A DNA stretch of 64,000 nt from Warburgia ugandensis (GCA_035236585.1 CP141132.1:44395880-44459879), one strand, 5' to 3'. Positions 12,785-25,340 are shown, numbered from the stretch's first letter. Notes: a model not told the origin generated them from the sequence alone. A program made the numbers and translations.

Positions 12785-14764
12785 GAAGAGAACTAGGATT
12801 ATCCTCCTTAGGGATGATCAAATAACTGAACTTAGATCAAAGAAGAACTAGATGATAGAAAATCTAGGCCCTTGATCTTTATCAACAAGTATAGATTGTT
12901 GATCAAAGGATCTATGAAAGATTAAGATCAAGGAGATGGACACACAAAGACTTAGAGATTGAAAATACTTAGATCTAAACTTAGAGGTTAGAAGATCATT
13001 CTAGCTATTGGATCTACTGATCAATAGGATAAAATTCTATCTACGGAAGATAGATTATATGGATGATAAGAACACAAGATAGATCTAGATCCTTTATATC
13101 AAAGGACAAGATTAGATAAGGAATATAAATAGGAGATTATCCAAAATTGTACAAATCATGACAGTATGTATGTGTTGATAGATTACATACTTCAATCATG
13201 GAGGATCTGAAGGGATGGATCACTACATGAAGGTAGGTGGAACTTTAAGAATACAAGACCTATGATCTATGGAATTGTTGTTATTCATAGACATTATAAT
13301 GCTTAAGGATGATAATATGTTTAGTTACATTTGAATCATAATTCATGCATATGAGATATAGATAACTGTTGAAATTAGATGAACACATAATAAATGCATG
13401 GGTATCATTTATGATTACCCCTAAACTTAGATAAGAATGTAATAATAATGGATATCATTTGTATCAAATGAGTATCCTTACACTTAATAACATTTGATAT
13501 ATGAATACCAAATTAAAGAAAATGGGGATAATTTATAATAAATTATTAATCCTCAAACTTATAAGAATATGGTATCATTCATTATAAATGAGGATCCCTA
13601 AATCTATAAATAAAATCATATCCTTAGTATGAGGATATTGAATACGAGAATAATAATATAAACAAACATATTGTCTAAGATGTACAAGAAGTATTTTAGA
13701 TACAAGCATGGTGGCTTGTGATTTTGTTTCAAACAAGCATAAGCATGGGAATGCTATGCTAAGGAAGTTATGAGGGTTTGGCCACCCACTTCCCAAAATT
13801 TGATGATATTATGATACCTTGCCCAATGAGAGGCTAAAAGTCAGGCGGGGCAATTATGGGAAGTCCCCACTATAGAAGTCTTGTCTCCCCATAGAGGCAG
13901 TGACACAATATTTTCCATCGTGGTATTAGTGGTGAACAGGGCAATTATCCGAGCTTGCTAGTATGGATCAGATTGTAGCATGGTAGTCCTTGAGTATTTT
14001 GCATATGATGCATGGCATAGTGAGATGCTAATACTACCCAAATGAGGGAGTATTTTCTCAACAAAAATTTGGATGATTTATCAACTCAGTATATCGGAGT
14101 ATGGATATTGATGTTTGAGATATTGACTATATATATATATATATATATACACATATGATATGGTGGTGAGTGGTTTGGAATTATCATAGTAGATGTTACA
14201 TTATAAATTTTATGATTGAATGATCATATATGGTATGGTTCATGGAAATTGAAGTATGTGATTAACATGGAATATGATGATTGTGACTACTATACATTTG
14301 AATTATACAATTCCATATGTTCTTGAATCCCCTACCAAGCATAGCTTGCTGAGATATTGTAAATGTTTGAATGTTTACAATATCTTAGATACAGAAAGAA
14401 AAGAATGGAGGGACATGACATGGGAAGATGAAGACCATACTGTTGATCAAGGCTATGTATATTTGTGAAAGGATTGGATTGTATTTTGATTTGTGTATTA
14501 TGGACATAAGATTTAATAAAGGGGCTGTGTATGTGAACCACTGGATCAATCCTGCAATTTTAATAAAATGAGTTTCTTTGGAAACATATGTTGTACACAA
14601 AATTATGTATGTATATGTGAGTGAAATGTGGCATTCAGGTTTTCTGAAAAGAATTTCAAAAAGAAAATTTCTACTGCTTAAGCTTTCAAAATGTTTGCAA
14701 AATTAGTTGACCACCATTTGAAAAGGATTAAAGAAAATGTATTTCACAAACCTAGGTCGCCACA
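12785..14764 (+). repeat. 5' LTR, second part
   Basis: Continues the LTR after the solo insertion. The sequence GAAGAGAACTAGGAT matches what follows ATTCAAG on the minus strand of the solo LTR at about 9595. It ends CTAGGTCGCCACA directly before the primer-binding site. It contains an AT microsatellite at 14129-14152. Confidence 0.85.
14351..14386 (+). repeat. Conserved LTR stem-loop
   Basis: GAGATATTGTAAA and TTTACAATATCT form a 12-bp stem with a 10-nt loop, about 380 bp before the LTR end. The same hairpin occurs in the inverted solo LTR at 8240-8275. Confidence 0.7.
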
Positions 14765-14766
14765 GT

Positions 14767-14783
14767 TGGTATCAAAGCAGGTT
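14767..14783 (+). promoter_or_regulatory. Primer-binding site (initiator tRNA-Met type)
   Basis: TGGTATCAAAGCAGGTT starts two bases after the LTR end. It matches the usual plant motif TGGTATCAGAGC with one change within that core. It fixes the strand and the LTR boundary. Confidence 0.85.
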
Positions 14784-14861
14784 CATCCAATCACTTGTAG
14801 CCCCTTATGTCCAATATGATTATGACAATCCAAGGTGAAGATGAGAAATTGTGAGTTAATA

Positions 14862-15050
14862 GAGAGATAGGAGAGACTTATTGGTTGAAAATGAGTATAT
14901 AGAGAGTTGACTCATTAGTTAAGAATGAGTAAAGAAAAGAGTAGCCTTATTAGTTGAGAAAGAGTATAGAAAGAGTTGACTCATTAGTGAAGGATGAGTA
15001 TAGAAAGAGTTAAACTTATTAGTTGAGGATAAGTATAGAAAGGGTTAGTG
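14862..15050 (+). repeat. Tandem minisatellite, unit about 35 bp
   Basis: About five imperfect copies of a unit resembling GAGTTGACTCATTAGTTGAG followed by GATGAGTATAGAAA, just downstream of the primer-binding site in the element leader. Many retrotransposon leaders carry such arrays; I see no coding role. Confidence 0.75.
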
Positions 15051-16569
15051 TAATAGTATAGTACAAGTAGATATTACTTAGTGAAAGGACTAGAAATACT
15101 ACTTAGTAAGTAAGAATCCTAATAGAGGGAATAGTAAGATATAGAAATCAATAAGGAAAACATTACAATAGATAAAGATGTAATGTATGATATTCATGTC
15201 TAACCTAAAGTCCTGAGTAAACATACATATGTAGAAATAAAGTACACGAAAACTAGTATGTATATAACCATTATTAAGTGAAAGAAAGGAGATTAAGAGA
15301 AAGAAGTGATAAATTGGAAAAATATGATGGAAATAGTGTAGAAGGAAAAACTTCAGCCTTTATAGGAAAAGTGAAATAGAAATTTATGAGAAATAGGTGC
15401 TAAAGATGAAGCCTTAGAATTATTATAAAATTTAAAATTAATAATAAATATATATATATAAATGTAAGAGTTATAATTGTTACATATATAGTATTATGGA
15501 AATTAGTTAAATGGATTTAATCATCAACATAGAGATGATATTACTTGGAAGGAATTTGAGGAGATAAGTGAGAAATTTTAAATTTAGCTAATAAAAATAG
15601 TTTTAAATAAAGATGAATAAGGAGATAAGTGAGTATTTTCTCTCCAAAATTAGTAAAGGAAAAGGGTTTAATAAAGAGATGATAGAATTTTAGAACATGA
15701 AGAGATGTTCTTTAAAAGTAGAATAAAATGAAAAGGAAGAAGAGAGTTAGATATGTTGAAAGGGCAAAAATATAATCCCAAACTTATTAAGAAAGATAAT
15801 TAAACCATGAGACTATATGGTTAACAAAGAAATTATATCCCCATATATGGTACAATAAATATGAAAGCACTAAGTTAGAAATTATAGTGGTATCATAAAT
15901 CAATTGTGGAAATTAGCACAAAAGGATTATCAAGGATTAGAGGGATATTGATACGATAACTTTGGTGATGTTGAAAATAATTTTGGGACTATAGTAAAGA
16001 GGAGTACATTTGGCATGGATGGTGAAAAAATTATGAAAAATAAAAGAGACATATTGATATGATGATTTGGGGAAATATAGTTATTGATTATCATAAAGAG
16101 GAGTACATCTTATTGATCATGACAAATAAAGAGCTATATATAAATAGAGATATTGATTCCACTTGTATGATAGGTTTGGTGATATTGAAAGATTTAAGAA
16201 ATATTGTAAGGGAAAATATATTTTGGAGGAATGATGAAATAAACAAATATTGGTAGCTAAACTTAAGTGTAAAGTTTGGACAAATGAGATGATTATGAAT
16301 AAGGTATGAATCCAAATTTTGGAGAAATAGGTGGATAGAAATTTTAAGATATTTTGAAGATTTTTCAATCTAAAATGAGATTGAATGAGGATGTGTCCAT
16401 ATTAGTGAAGGAAAATGACATCAACTTTTTTGAATGAGTTGAAAGAACAAATTTTAAGCATTAGGAGTGATTATAGAAATTTACATTATGAAAGTAACAA
16501 ATTTCCTTGGAAAAAGAAAAAGGAAGGATCAATGTGAGGATGCATTGAACATAAATGATATTAGTGAGG
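15051..16569 (+). other. Retrotransposon internal region, non-coding
   Basis: Purine- and AT-rich internal sequence where gag would be expected. It is riddled with stops in all frames and I could not recognise a capsid or zinc-knuckle motif. Repeated phrases such as AGAGGAGTACAT at about 15998 and 16097 suggest local duplication. Confidence 0.4.
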
Positions 16570-16880
16570 AAATTAAGTACCATTTTACTCTATAAGGATG
16601 AGCATTTCCAAATTTATTATCATCAATTGGGAATTGGAAATGAAACATCATAGTATGAAATCAAAACAAATTTTGAGTTATATGAGTTGGATAATGATAT
16701 TCATGAATTTGAGGAGAATGAAATATATTAGAAGAATTGGTAAAGATATATGAAATTGATTTAAGAAAATCAAGAGCATTTATAGAATATATGTTAGACA
16801 CTTACAAAACTTATCAACTATTTGGTAAGTGTATATGTTGATTGAAGAAAGCAAAGTTTAGGGTCATATAAATTTTAAGG
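16570..16880 (+). pseudogene. Decayed Ty3/gypsy reverse transcriptase
   Basis: Frame-shifted translation gives HFQIYYHQLGIGNETS, YEIKTNFELYE and, about 50 codons on, YKTYQLFGKC followed by LKKAKF. These line up in order with the gypsy RT segments normally reading SGYHQI, KTAF..GHYE and HQLYAKFSKCEFW. The YLDD active-site block is not recognisable. There are many stops. Further downstream, 17040-17240 gives only faint integrase-like similarity. Confidence 0.5.
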
Positions 16881-18167
16881 ATGATATGGAATTTGACCTA
16901 ACAAAGGTGGAATATGATACTAAAATATGAAATGACAATGAAAATTAGAGAAATTTATCTCTTACTAATTGTATAACATTAGGGCATTCTTTTAGTGCAA
17001 TCTTGCCATTGATTACATAAACCTTAAAGAGTTTATGGTAGATTGTTGAGAATTGAAGAATATATGATAAATTATGGAGATTTTAAAGACTTGAGAGTGG
17101 ATAACTACAAAGTCAATATGGACTCTTTTAATAGGAATTATCAAGAATACTTCAAATAAAGGGTTAGTATGATATGAAAAAGTTGCGAGGTATGCTTGAA
17201 AGAAGCATGAGCAAATGCATAATCTAGAAATTTTGAAGCCAATGATATACATATATATATATATATATGAAAGGGAAAGAGATAAATATTATCATGGATT
17301 GTAAGAATTTTCAGAATATTGTTCTAAATATGAGAAAGAGATAACAAAAGAGGATAAGGAATATATATATATATATATATATGAAGATTTAAATGACATT
17401 ATCTTGAAAGGAAAAATGTAGAAAGCTAAGTATTATGAATAAAATGGCACACAAAGGGTGTTACAAAAACAATGAATGGGATGAGAATGAGGAAATGATC
17501 ATTACAAGGAAACTATTATTTAATGACAGAATTTGAAAAGAAATTGTCAATAGAAGGAAATAGTAAAGAAGTATGAATTCTAGAGTAGAAATGAAGTAAT
17601 CACTTCCAATAATGGAAGAACAAGAAAAGAGATAATTACTTCCAAATATTTGAAGATTGTTACAAAGAACAATAGTTGAAATTATAGAATCCAATCAATA
17701 TGTCATTTGGATAGATATTCTAAGGGCTATACATATTAGGAAAGCTATGTCAAAACTATATATGTTGAAAAGGAATGAGGATGAGCAATAGAAGCTAGAA
17801 TGGAAAAATATGAAGTATAGAAAGATTGGTGAAAATGAGTAGAAATTTAGTATACCAGTCAAGTGAAATAGAAGGTTTTGAAACAAAAGGATAACTCAGT
17901 TAAGAGTTATTAATCCTTTTGGAAAGTCTAGCAAGAATCAGCTTAAGTGAATGATGTATTAGCAAGGTTAGTCGTGTGTGAGCATTTTAATATGTCAATA
18001 GATGAACTAACCATATGGTTTATACCTTTGAGGAGAAGGTAGTATGTGAAATAAATGAAAGGAAATAGAAATTTCCTTAAGTGGCAAGGCCACATGTAAA
18101 GTTATGACAGAGCTATGAAAAAACCCTGAGTGGGTTGATATGGTAATTTCGAGGATGAAATTATTAT
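16881..18167 (+). other. Retrotransposon internal region, decayed
   Basis: No intact frame. There are AT microsatellites at 17247-17270 and 17357-17383. The last codons before the polypurine tract read GNFEDEIIIRGED in one frame, the usual end of Tekay/Del-type internal regions. Confidence 0.4.
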
Positions 18168-18180
18168 AAGGGGGGAAGAT
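18168..18180 (+). promoter_or_regulatory. Polypurine tract
   Basis: AAGGGGGGAAGAT directly abuts the 3' LTR start TGTAACAACCC. It marks the plus-strand priming site of the retrotransposon. Confidence 0.8.
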
Positions 18181-20612
18181 TGTAACAACCCAATTTTTAT
18201 GCATATAATTGAATTATTCAAAATTAAAAGTTAAAATTTTAAAAGTGGAATTGGAACTTTGAGTTCCAGGAAAATTCATTTCTATAAAAGTAAAATTAAG
18301 ACTTAAAACTTGGATATTTGTAATGTACTCGAAAAACCGATCAGAATGATAGTGAGTACGTCAAATTCTGAGTTCGGATGAAAAATCCTTATTTTTCTCC
18401 ATTTTTAAGAATAAAAGGGGAAATTGGTAATTTTACTAGTAATTGAGACCTAAGACATCAAAATTTGGAATGCACTTGGAAATACGAATCTAACCCACTA
18501 AGAATGCTCAATTCTGAGTCTAGGAGAATAAAACAAATTTTTCTTCATAAAAGGGCAAACCACTACTAGTTGCTAGTGAAGAAAGAGGTGGTAGTGGGAA
18601 TCCAAAGACAATTTAATAATAAAAAGAAATCAAACATGATAATTACAAGTAATCATGGGAAATTCAAAACTCCCTATAAATAGCTCATAAAATTCCTAAA
18701 AATTATCCTAATGTTCTTTATGAGGTCCCCTAGAATGCCCCAAAATCCTAGCTCCAGAATCCTCCCCCATCTCCCTGAATTCCACTTTCTTTCTCTCTTT
18801 CTCTCTTATTCTCTGTGGGCGTGTCCCCAGATGCACCCTGGCAAATGACCCCAAGTCTGCATCGAGTGTGTCCAAGGACGTGTCATCCCTAATGAACTAG
18901 GGTTTTCGCCCAAGAAATCCTAATCCAATTAGCCATCACTTTCTACCCATTAAAATAACATCTTCACTGTTGGATCTGGTCGGACAAGGGTGATCTACAA
19001 AATCCCTTTGGTTTCATGATGATCCACCTCATGGATCGTCAAGAAATCGCAAACGAAGAAAACTCACGAGTGTATCAATGTCTACAGTAATTAATTCAAG
19101 CAATTCCGGCTAATCTGGCAGGTGAAAAGTGATCTTAAGCTGATGGATCTCTTCAGAGACATGAGATCTATGTTTCCCCTATGGTCCCCCACCTTCTTCG
19201 GCAACAACAATGGCAATTTTTACGACTGTATGCGTTTTCAGCGTCTAGGGTTTATTTTCAAGTTTCTTCTCCATCTTCGGCATGATTTCTTCTTCACTAG
19301 TGATCTTCTCCTCACTGGACCAGTACAGGTATGTGGAACCTTCACTCCCCTTTCAATTCCGACATCCCCTGGGTGATCTCCAGTCTCCAAGTGATCTCCC
19401 CAGCCATTGATCCATCTAGAACGATGGATCAAGCAACAGGGTAGAGATCCCTACCATGGACAACTCAGATGGAAATTTTGAGCCATTAGATGGATTCTTG
19501 GGGCCCAAAAACCCTAGGAGATGAAATATGAGCTCTTGATCTTGTAGGATGGAGGAGATCTGATGGTCTAGATCTGGACTGTCTCACATATCACCGATCA
19601 CCCATCCCTGGTGATGGGTAATCCTAGGTAACAGGCGCAGGCCAACCTCTATTTGTCTTTGACTGTGGAGTTGATCTCAGTTGTCCAATTTTGAACTAAA
19701 ATCCTATTTTTTCAATTGAGAGATCAATTTATATTTGAAAGTTTCTATAGCTTCCTTGTAACTTGTATAAGTTACTACACTCATGAAACATATGTTTTAA
19801 ATTGTATTTATTAGTGATAATCACAAAAATCTGTAGTAACAGTCTTTGATCATGACTAAGAAGATCTCAAAATTAAGATCTAAACTAATGGATGGATTCA
19901 AGAGGTTCGTAAACCTTAAAGACCATGACCACAGTAAAATATGTATGTTTTTAGAACAAGAAAATTAACAAAAAAAGTAAGATCAAATTTTAGCCCTTAA
20001 AATGGGCTGAAATCTTAAAATCCCAATTCTAATCTCAATTTAACTCCAAATTAAGATTGGAAAGTTGGATTGGATTCCTCTTGATGAGTAGAACCTACTA
20101 AACTTAGAAAATTTATGTCTTGAAGCATGTAAAATTTTGTTAATAAAGAAAAGTATTACTAATTCTTATGATTAGTGAAATTTGGAATGATTAAACTCTA
20201 TAATTCTAATCCATTGATGATCTTATGATTTTGAAATATGGAATCAATGGTTAGAAGTGACCAATCTATGTTTAATTAAGAGATTTAGCCTTAAAAGTAG
20301 TAAAATCCTTGAAAATGAATGGTAATCTTCTTGATCAAGGATGATTGGACAGTGTGGAGGTATTTGGATGAAGATATGAAGTTAATATCATATGGATTAA
20401 TGGACTTGATGATGATGATGATTTGGGATAGATTAAGATCAATGCCCTTAAATTGGATAAAATGACTTAAGATCTTCTTGATCAGTTGGATCAAGAAAGA
20501 TCAAATCATTAGATGAGATGCATCAATGATCTAGTGATCAAATCACATTAAGAAAATGTATTAGATCTAAAGCAAAATGAAAGGATCAAGATCTAAACGC
20601 TAAAAGGCATGG
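18181..20612 (+). repeat. 3' LTR, truncated
   Basis: Colinear with 4427 to about 6930 of the 5' LTR, including the TATA box, the short frame at 19122 and the splice-donor-like site at 19329. It stops near AAACGCTAAAAGGC, after which sequence unrelated to the LTR leads into tnp2. About 2.9 kb of LTR is missing, so a deletion probably fused LTR to CACTA and removed both the LTR end and the 5' part of tnp2. Confidence 0.85.
19122..19376 (+). CDS. Short reading frame inside the 3' LTR leader
   Basis: An 84-codon frame, the counterpart of the one at 5450. It shares MDLFRDMRSM, FYDCMRFQ, LGFIF, FLLHLR and DFFF with the 5' copy. It reads through the candidate splice donor at 19329. No known domain. 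It is listed because it stays open in both LTRs despite clear divergence. Confidence 0.25.
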   Translation: MKSDLKLMDLFRDMRSMFPLWSPTFFGNNNGNFYDCMRFQRLGFIFKFLLHLRHDFFFTSDLLLTGPVQVCGTFTPLSIPTSPG

Positions 20613-20619
20613 AGAAGAA

Positions 20620-23126
20620 CTTTTGCATATGCCCTCGACAAGGCTTAGAAGATATGATTAAGAAATTATAGGAAGTGTTGGAGAGAGTACTATAGCTGTA
20701 CTAATGTTCCGAAATGCATATGATGACTTCTAGGTTGACCCTGAACAATTTCATACTACATTAGAGGAAGCTAATGAGTCATTGTACCCTGAGTGTAAAG
20801 ATTATGCCAAGCTATTTGCAATGGTAGAACTTTACAACATGAAATCTAGATTTGGATTTTCAGATCAAGGTCTTATAGAAGTCTTGAAAGTAGTGGGTAA
20901 AATGCAACTGAAGGACAATAAATTGGTGAGGTCCACATGGGAGGCAAAGAAAACCATGGTTGCACTACGATTATAGTATGAGAGGATACATGCATGTTCT
21001 AATGATTACATCTTATATAAGAAGGAGCACAAGGATAAAACAACATGCCCAACTTGTGAATAGCCAAGATGTAAGTTAAAGAAGAATTCAATTGAGACAT
21101 TTACAAGTGTTCCTGCAAAAGTTCTCTGGTACTTCCCTACTGATCCAAGGTTAAAAAGAATGTTTTGTATAATAGAAACAGTGAAGAAACTAATGTGGCA
21201 TGCCAATGATAGAGTAGCTGATAACTTTTCACGCCATCTAGTAGATAGCCCAACATGAAAACTCGTAGACTTCATGTGGCCTAATTTTATTGAAGAACCT
21301 AGAAACCTACGACTAGCATTATCTACAGATGGGATTAGTCCTCATGGTTCTATGAGTAGCAAGTATAGTTGTTGGCCCGTTATATTAGTTTACTACAACC
21401 TTCCACCATCTCTATGCATGAAGAGAAACTTCATGATGCTAACTATGTTGATATCTAGTCTAGAGCAGCTAGGGAATGACATTGATGTGTACTTATCTCC
21501 CTTGATCAAAGATCTTGAGACATTATGGGATGTAGGCGTTGAAGCATACGCCGCATACAGGAAAGAGTCATTCACCCTAAAGGTTGTACTATTGTGGACA
21601 ATAAGCGACTTCGTTATGTAAGGTAATTTGTCAAGATGCACTATGAAGGGACATAATGCTTGTGCTATCTATAGTGATCAAATATGTGCTATACGACTTA
21701 AACATGGTAGGAAAATGAAATTTCTTGGGTACAAAAGATGGTTGTGCAGAGACCATCCATATCGTTTTAAGAAGGGAGAATTTAATGGGAGTGTAGAGAC
21801 AAGGACCCCTCCAAAGATGTTGACAGGACGTCAGGTATTGGAGCAAGTTGAAAACAGTAATGTCTTGGGGGGAAAGAATATGAAAACATCAAGTAAATGC
21901 ATAGGTGAAAGTAATTGTAGAAGTTGATGGAAGAGGAAATTAATATTTTTTCGTTTGCCATACTAGAAATCACTACATATGTGCCATGTACTTGATGTCA
22001 TGCACATTGAGAAGAATGTGTGTGAAAGCTTGAGTAGTATCTTGCTTAATATCTTACAAAAAACAAACGATGGACTTGCAGCTCAAATAGATCTTATGAA
22101 CATGGGTTTGAAGAGGAAGTTGCACCCTAAGAATAGGGGCAATCGAGGAGCATACCTACCTAAGGCAAATTATACTCTCAATAGAGAAGAGAGGAGAATA
22201 ATGTGTAAAACCTTGTTTGAGCTCAAAGTCCCAAATGGCTACTCTTCTAAATTCAAAAACATTATTTCCATGGAGGAGCTAAAATTGTTGGGTTGAAGTC
22301 CCATGATTGTCGTGCATTGATGCAATAATTACTGCCAGTAGTAATACATTCTATGTTGTCGGACAAAGTTAGGGGAGCTAAAATTCTGCTACTTTTTTAA
22401 TGTTTTGTGCAAGAAGGTGGCTGATGTTTTAAATTACAAGAAATTCAAGGTCATCTAGTGACAAATTTATGTAAGCTTGAGATAATCTTTCCACCATCCT
22501 TCTTTGACATCATGGTACACTTAACAGGGCACTTCATTGATGAGGTCAAACTCTATAGGCCAATTTACTTGTAATGCATATATCTATTTGAGAGGTACAT
22601 GAAAATTTTAAAAGGGTATGTACGTAATTACAACTGGCCAGAGGGGTGTATAGCCAAATGTTATTTTGAAGAGGAAGTAGTGGAGTTTTGCATAGAGTAC
22701 TTAGCAGGAGTGGATGCCATTTCCCAAGAAAGAAACAATCAGTTGCATTTCATGGTCCAAAGGTTGGCGAATATCTATCGAGTGGTTGTTTATTGATTAT
22801 TGACTATAAAGAACGAGACCAAGCACATCTTTATGTGTTATGAAATGTTGATGCAGTCCAACCTTACATTTAGTAAGTGGATCATGCATGCATACACTTA
22901 TGTAAAATTTAATTGTTGATGGTTAATTACATTTTCCATGATTACTCTATTAATTAAATTGTGTGTGTGTACACAGTGAACACATGGATGTACTCAAGGC
23001 AAAGAATCCAAGTTACGGAAAGAAACAGAAGTGGCTAGAATTTGAGCATTGTCACATTTTCAATAATTAGTTGTGTAAGAAGGTAAAATGAAAGAAATCT
23101 CACTTAAGTTAAAAAATTTCATTCTT

Positions 23127-23158
<32 letters not shown>

Positions 23159-23850
23159 TGTATGTATGTATGTATGTATGTATGTATGTATTAATCCTAC
23201 TTAATATGAATATATACATATTCAAGATCAGTGAGAAGTAGCAAGCAATAGTATATCACAAACCTTGGGTTGGATGGTGATGGGGCCAGGACTAGAAGTA
23301 ATAAAATATGTTAGATATGCTATCAATGGTTATCACTTTTACACAAAAGACTGTGATAACTCAAGAGTGCAACAAAATAGTGGAGTTAGCTTAGGTGCCA
23401 ATGCTACATTCATTTCAAGTTCAAAGGATAATAGACTAATAGTGGTCGATGATATTTATTATGGGATTATATGAGAGATTTGGGCCTTGGATTATACTTT
23501 CAGAACTGTGGTTGTGTTTAAGTGCAATTGGATGGAACACAGTAGCATCAAAACTGATGGCCTTGGATTGACATCGATTGATCTCAACAGGATCAGCTAT
23601 AAAAATAATCAATTTATTTTTGCATCTCAAGCAAAAGAAGTATTTTACATACAAGATGAACATGATAAATGATGGTCAACTATTTTATCATCCTGTTAGA
23701 GGGATTTTTATGATGAAGACGATCTAGGATATACTTAAATAAATTGCCCTTATATTACTAAAACAATCCCATCATTGGAAGCAGTACTTGGTGAGGATGA
23801 GGATTATGTGTATAACAATAGTGAGAAAGGTGCTTGTATATATTTCAGGG
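20620..23850 (+). pseudogene. CACTA tnp2 transposase (TNPD-like), broken
   Basis: Successive frames give the body of the Transposase_21/tnp2 family in order: LYPECKDYAKL and STWEAKKTM (about 20780), VPAKVLWYFP (21112), WPNFIEEPRNLRLALSTDGI (21277), NDIDVYLSPLIKDLE (21476), then IRLKHGRKMKFLGYKRWL and RTPPKMLTGRQVLEQV (to 21850). LDVMHIEKNVC follows at 21990. The downstream DUF4218-like part has FPPSFFDIMVHL (22488), ILKGYVRNYNWPEGCIA (22605) and ERNNQLHFM. After an intron-like gap come HMDVLKAKNPSYGKKQKW (22980) and a DUF4216-like part (INGYHFYTKDCDNSRVQQNS, FKCNWMEHS, FASQAKEVFYIQD). The protein would catalyse CACTA excision and insertion. Stops near 20974, 21061, 21619, 21925 and 22294, frameshifts and a missing N terminus make it inactive. 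Confidence 0.9.
23129..23190 (+). repeat. (TGTA)n microsatellite
   Basis: About fifteen copies of the tetranucleotide in an intron-like part of the tnp2 remnant. Confidence 0.95.
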
Positions 23851-24089
23851 TATGTTGAATATGTATATTAGTTAGTTGCAATATATATATATATATAATT
23901 CCATATTTATAATTTTTAGCTCTTTTGTCATGAGCTATATGGGTTGGTAAGTGAGCTATATGCGCATACAAAGAATGCATGAATCAATGTTGACTATAAA
24001 AAAAAAAAAAGTCCCCTTCATTGTGTATTAATTATTAGATATTGTAAAGTACTAACATAAAAGGTGTATATATTTTGAACAAATTTTTT

Positions 24090-24262
24090 TTATAAAGTCG
24101 ACTTTAAAGTGAATACTTTTAAGGTCATTTTAAGAAAACAACTTTAAAAGTATTAACTTTTAAAGTGGTTTTTAAAAAAATACTTTAAAATTGAATACTT
24201 TTAAAGTCATTTTAATAGTAACGACTTTTAAAGTGGTTTTCTAAAAAATTACTTTAAAAGTA
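24090..24262 (+). repeat. Internal cluster of CACTA subterminal motif
   Basis: Several copies of ACTTTTAAAGTCATTTT and its complement in head-to-head pairs, identical in style to the element ends but located between the two transposon genes. A smaller cluster lies at 25440-25512. Confidence 0.75.
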
Positions 24263-24444
24263 TACCACACCTCATAATTAATTATTCATCTTATTTTGCT
24301 TAATGTTCTTTTATTAGTACAATTTTTATACTTATTTGGTTATCACATATTTGTAGTTCCTTAGGAATGTTTCTACAATATTTTGTGATGCGAGTAAACT
24401 TCGGAAGCTTAGTGTCAATCAAGTACATATATTAATTTAAAATT

Positions 24445-25340
24445 AAGTGTAACCCTAAGCCCTGAACCCTAACCTTGAACCCTAATTCCATATTTATATT
24501 TTTTAGCTCTTTTTTCATGAGCCATATGGATTGACAAGTGAGCTAGCTACATTTGCAAACAAAGAATATATGGATGAATCTATGTTGACTTTAAAAGTAT
24601 GTACATCAAATAACAATTTACAAAAGTTTTTATTATGTGAATTTGGTGTCAAGAAAACTTTGTTATAAGAACCACGCTCTCTCCCACTCACACACATGCA
24701 AAGCTCATGAAATGGACAAGGAAATTTAAGTTAACACACCCACATTCTTGCCTCATAATTAATTTATCATCTTATTTTGCTCAATGTTCTTTTATTAGTA
24801 TAGTTTTTGTACTTCTTTGGTTATCACATATTTTTACTTTAAAAGTGTTTCTACAAATTTTGTGGCACACATAAACTTTGGTATCTTAGTGTCAATCAAA
24901 TACATATATTCATTTCAAATTAATTAAGTGTAGATCAACCATGAACCTTAACCCTAACCCTAACCTTGACCTTGAACTACTAACCATGAACCTTGACCCT
25001 GAGCCCTTAAACTAACCCCAAACATGGTTCCCCAAATACTTGAACCCTAAACCCTAAAAACTTACGTGTACATACCCTAACCTTGAACCCTTAACCATGA
25101 ACCCTAACCTTGAAACTTAACCCTGAGCCCTTAACTCAACCCCAAGCCCTATTTCCTAAACACTTGAACCCTGAACCCTGAACACTTATGTAAGTACCTT
25201 GAACCCTTACCCTGAACCTTAACCTTGAGCCCTTAACCTAACCCCATGCACCATGTTCCATGAACACTTAAACCCTGAAAACTTGAACCCTGAACACAAT
25301 CCTGAACCCTTACCCTGAACCTTAAAGCCTAAACCCATAA
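24445..25340 (+). repeat. Degenerate telomere-like (CCCTAAA-type) tracts
   Basis: Runs of CCCTAA, AACCCTGA, CCTTGAAC and CCCTAAACCCTAAA at 24450-24490 and 24930-25340, derived from the plant telomeric heptamer. Interruptions and placement inside a transposon argue against a chromosome end. Confidence 0.75.

Larger units (their letters stand above)
4427..20612 (+). mobile_element. Long-LTR Ty3/gypsy-like retrotransposon nested in the CACTA
   Basis: Two direct repeats starting TGTAACAACCC at 4427 and 18181 are its LTRs. A tRNA-iMet-type primer-binding site follows the first (14767). A polypurine tract AAGGGGGGAAGAT precedes the second. The 5' LTR is about 5.36 kb once a nested solo LTR is removed. 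The internal part is only about 3.4 kb and has decayed reverse-transcriptase traces. Long LTRs with a short, largely non-coding interior recall LARD-type elements, but the RT traces and the pre-PPT phrase NFEDEIIIRGED fit a broken Tekay/Del-like gypsy element. The 3' LTR is cut off at about 20612, where CACTA sequence resumes. Confidence 0.8.

Noticed and set aside
14129-14152. CRISPR or other spaced-repeat array
   Set aside because: The AT runs and minisatellites have no conserved repeat-spacer structure, and the genome is a plant's.
4427-20612. Classification as a true LARD element
   Set aside because: LTR and interior sizes fit, but reverse-transcriptase traces at 16570-16880 point to a decayed gypsy coding region instead.
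24445-25340. Chromosome end (telomere)
   Set aside because: Repeats are degenerate, interrupted and embedded between two genes of one transposon.
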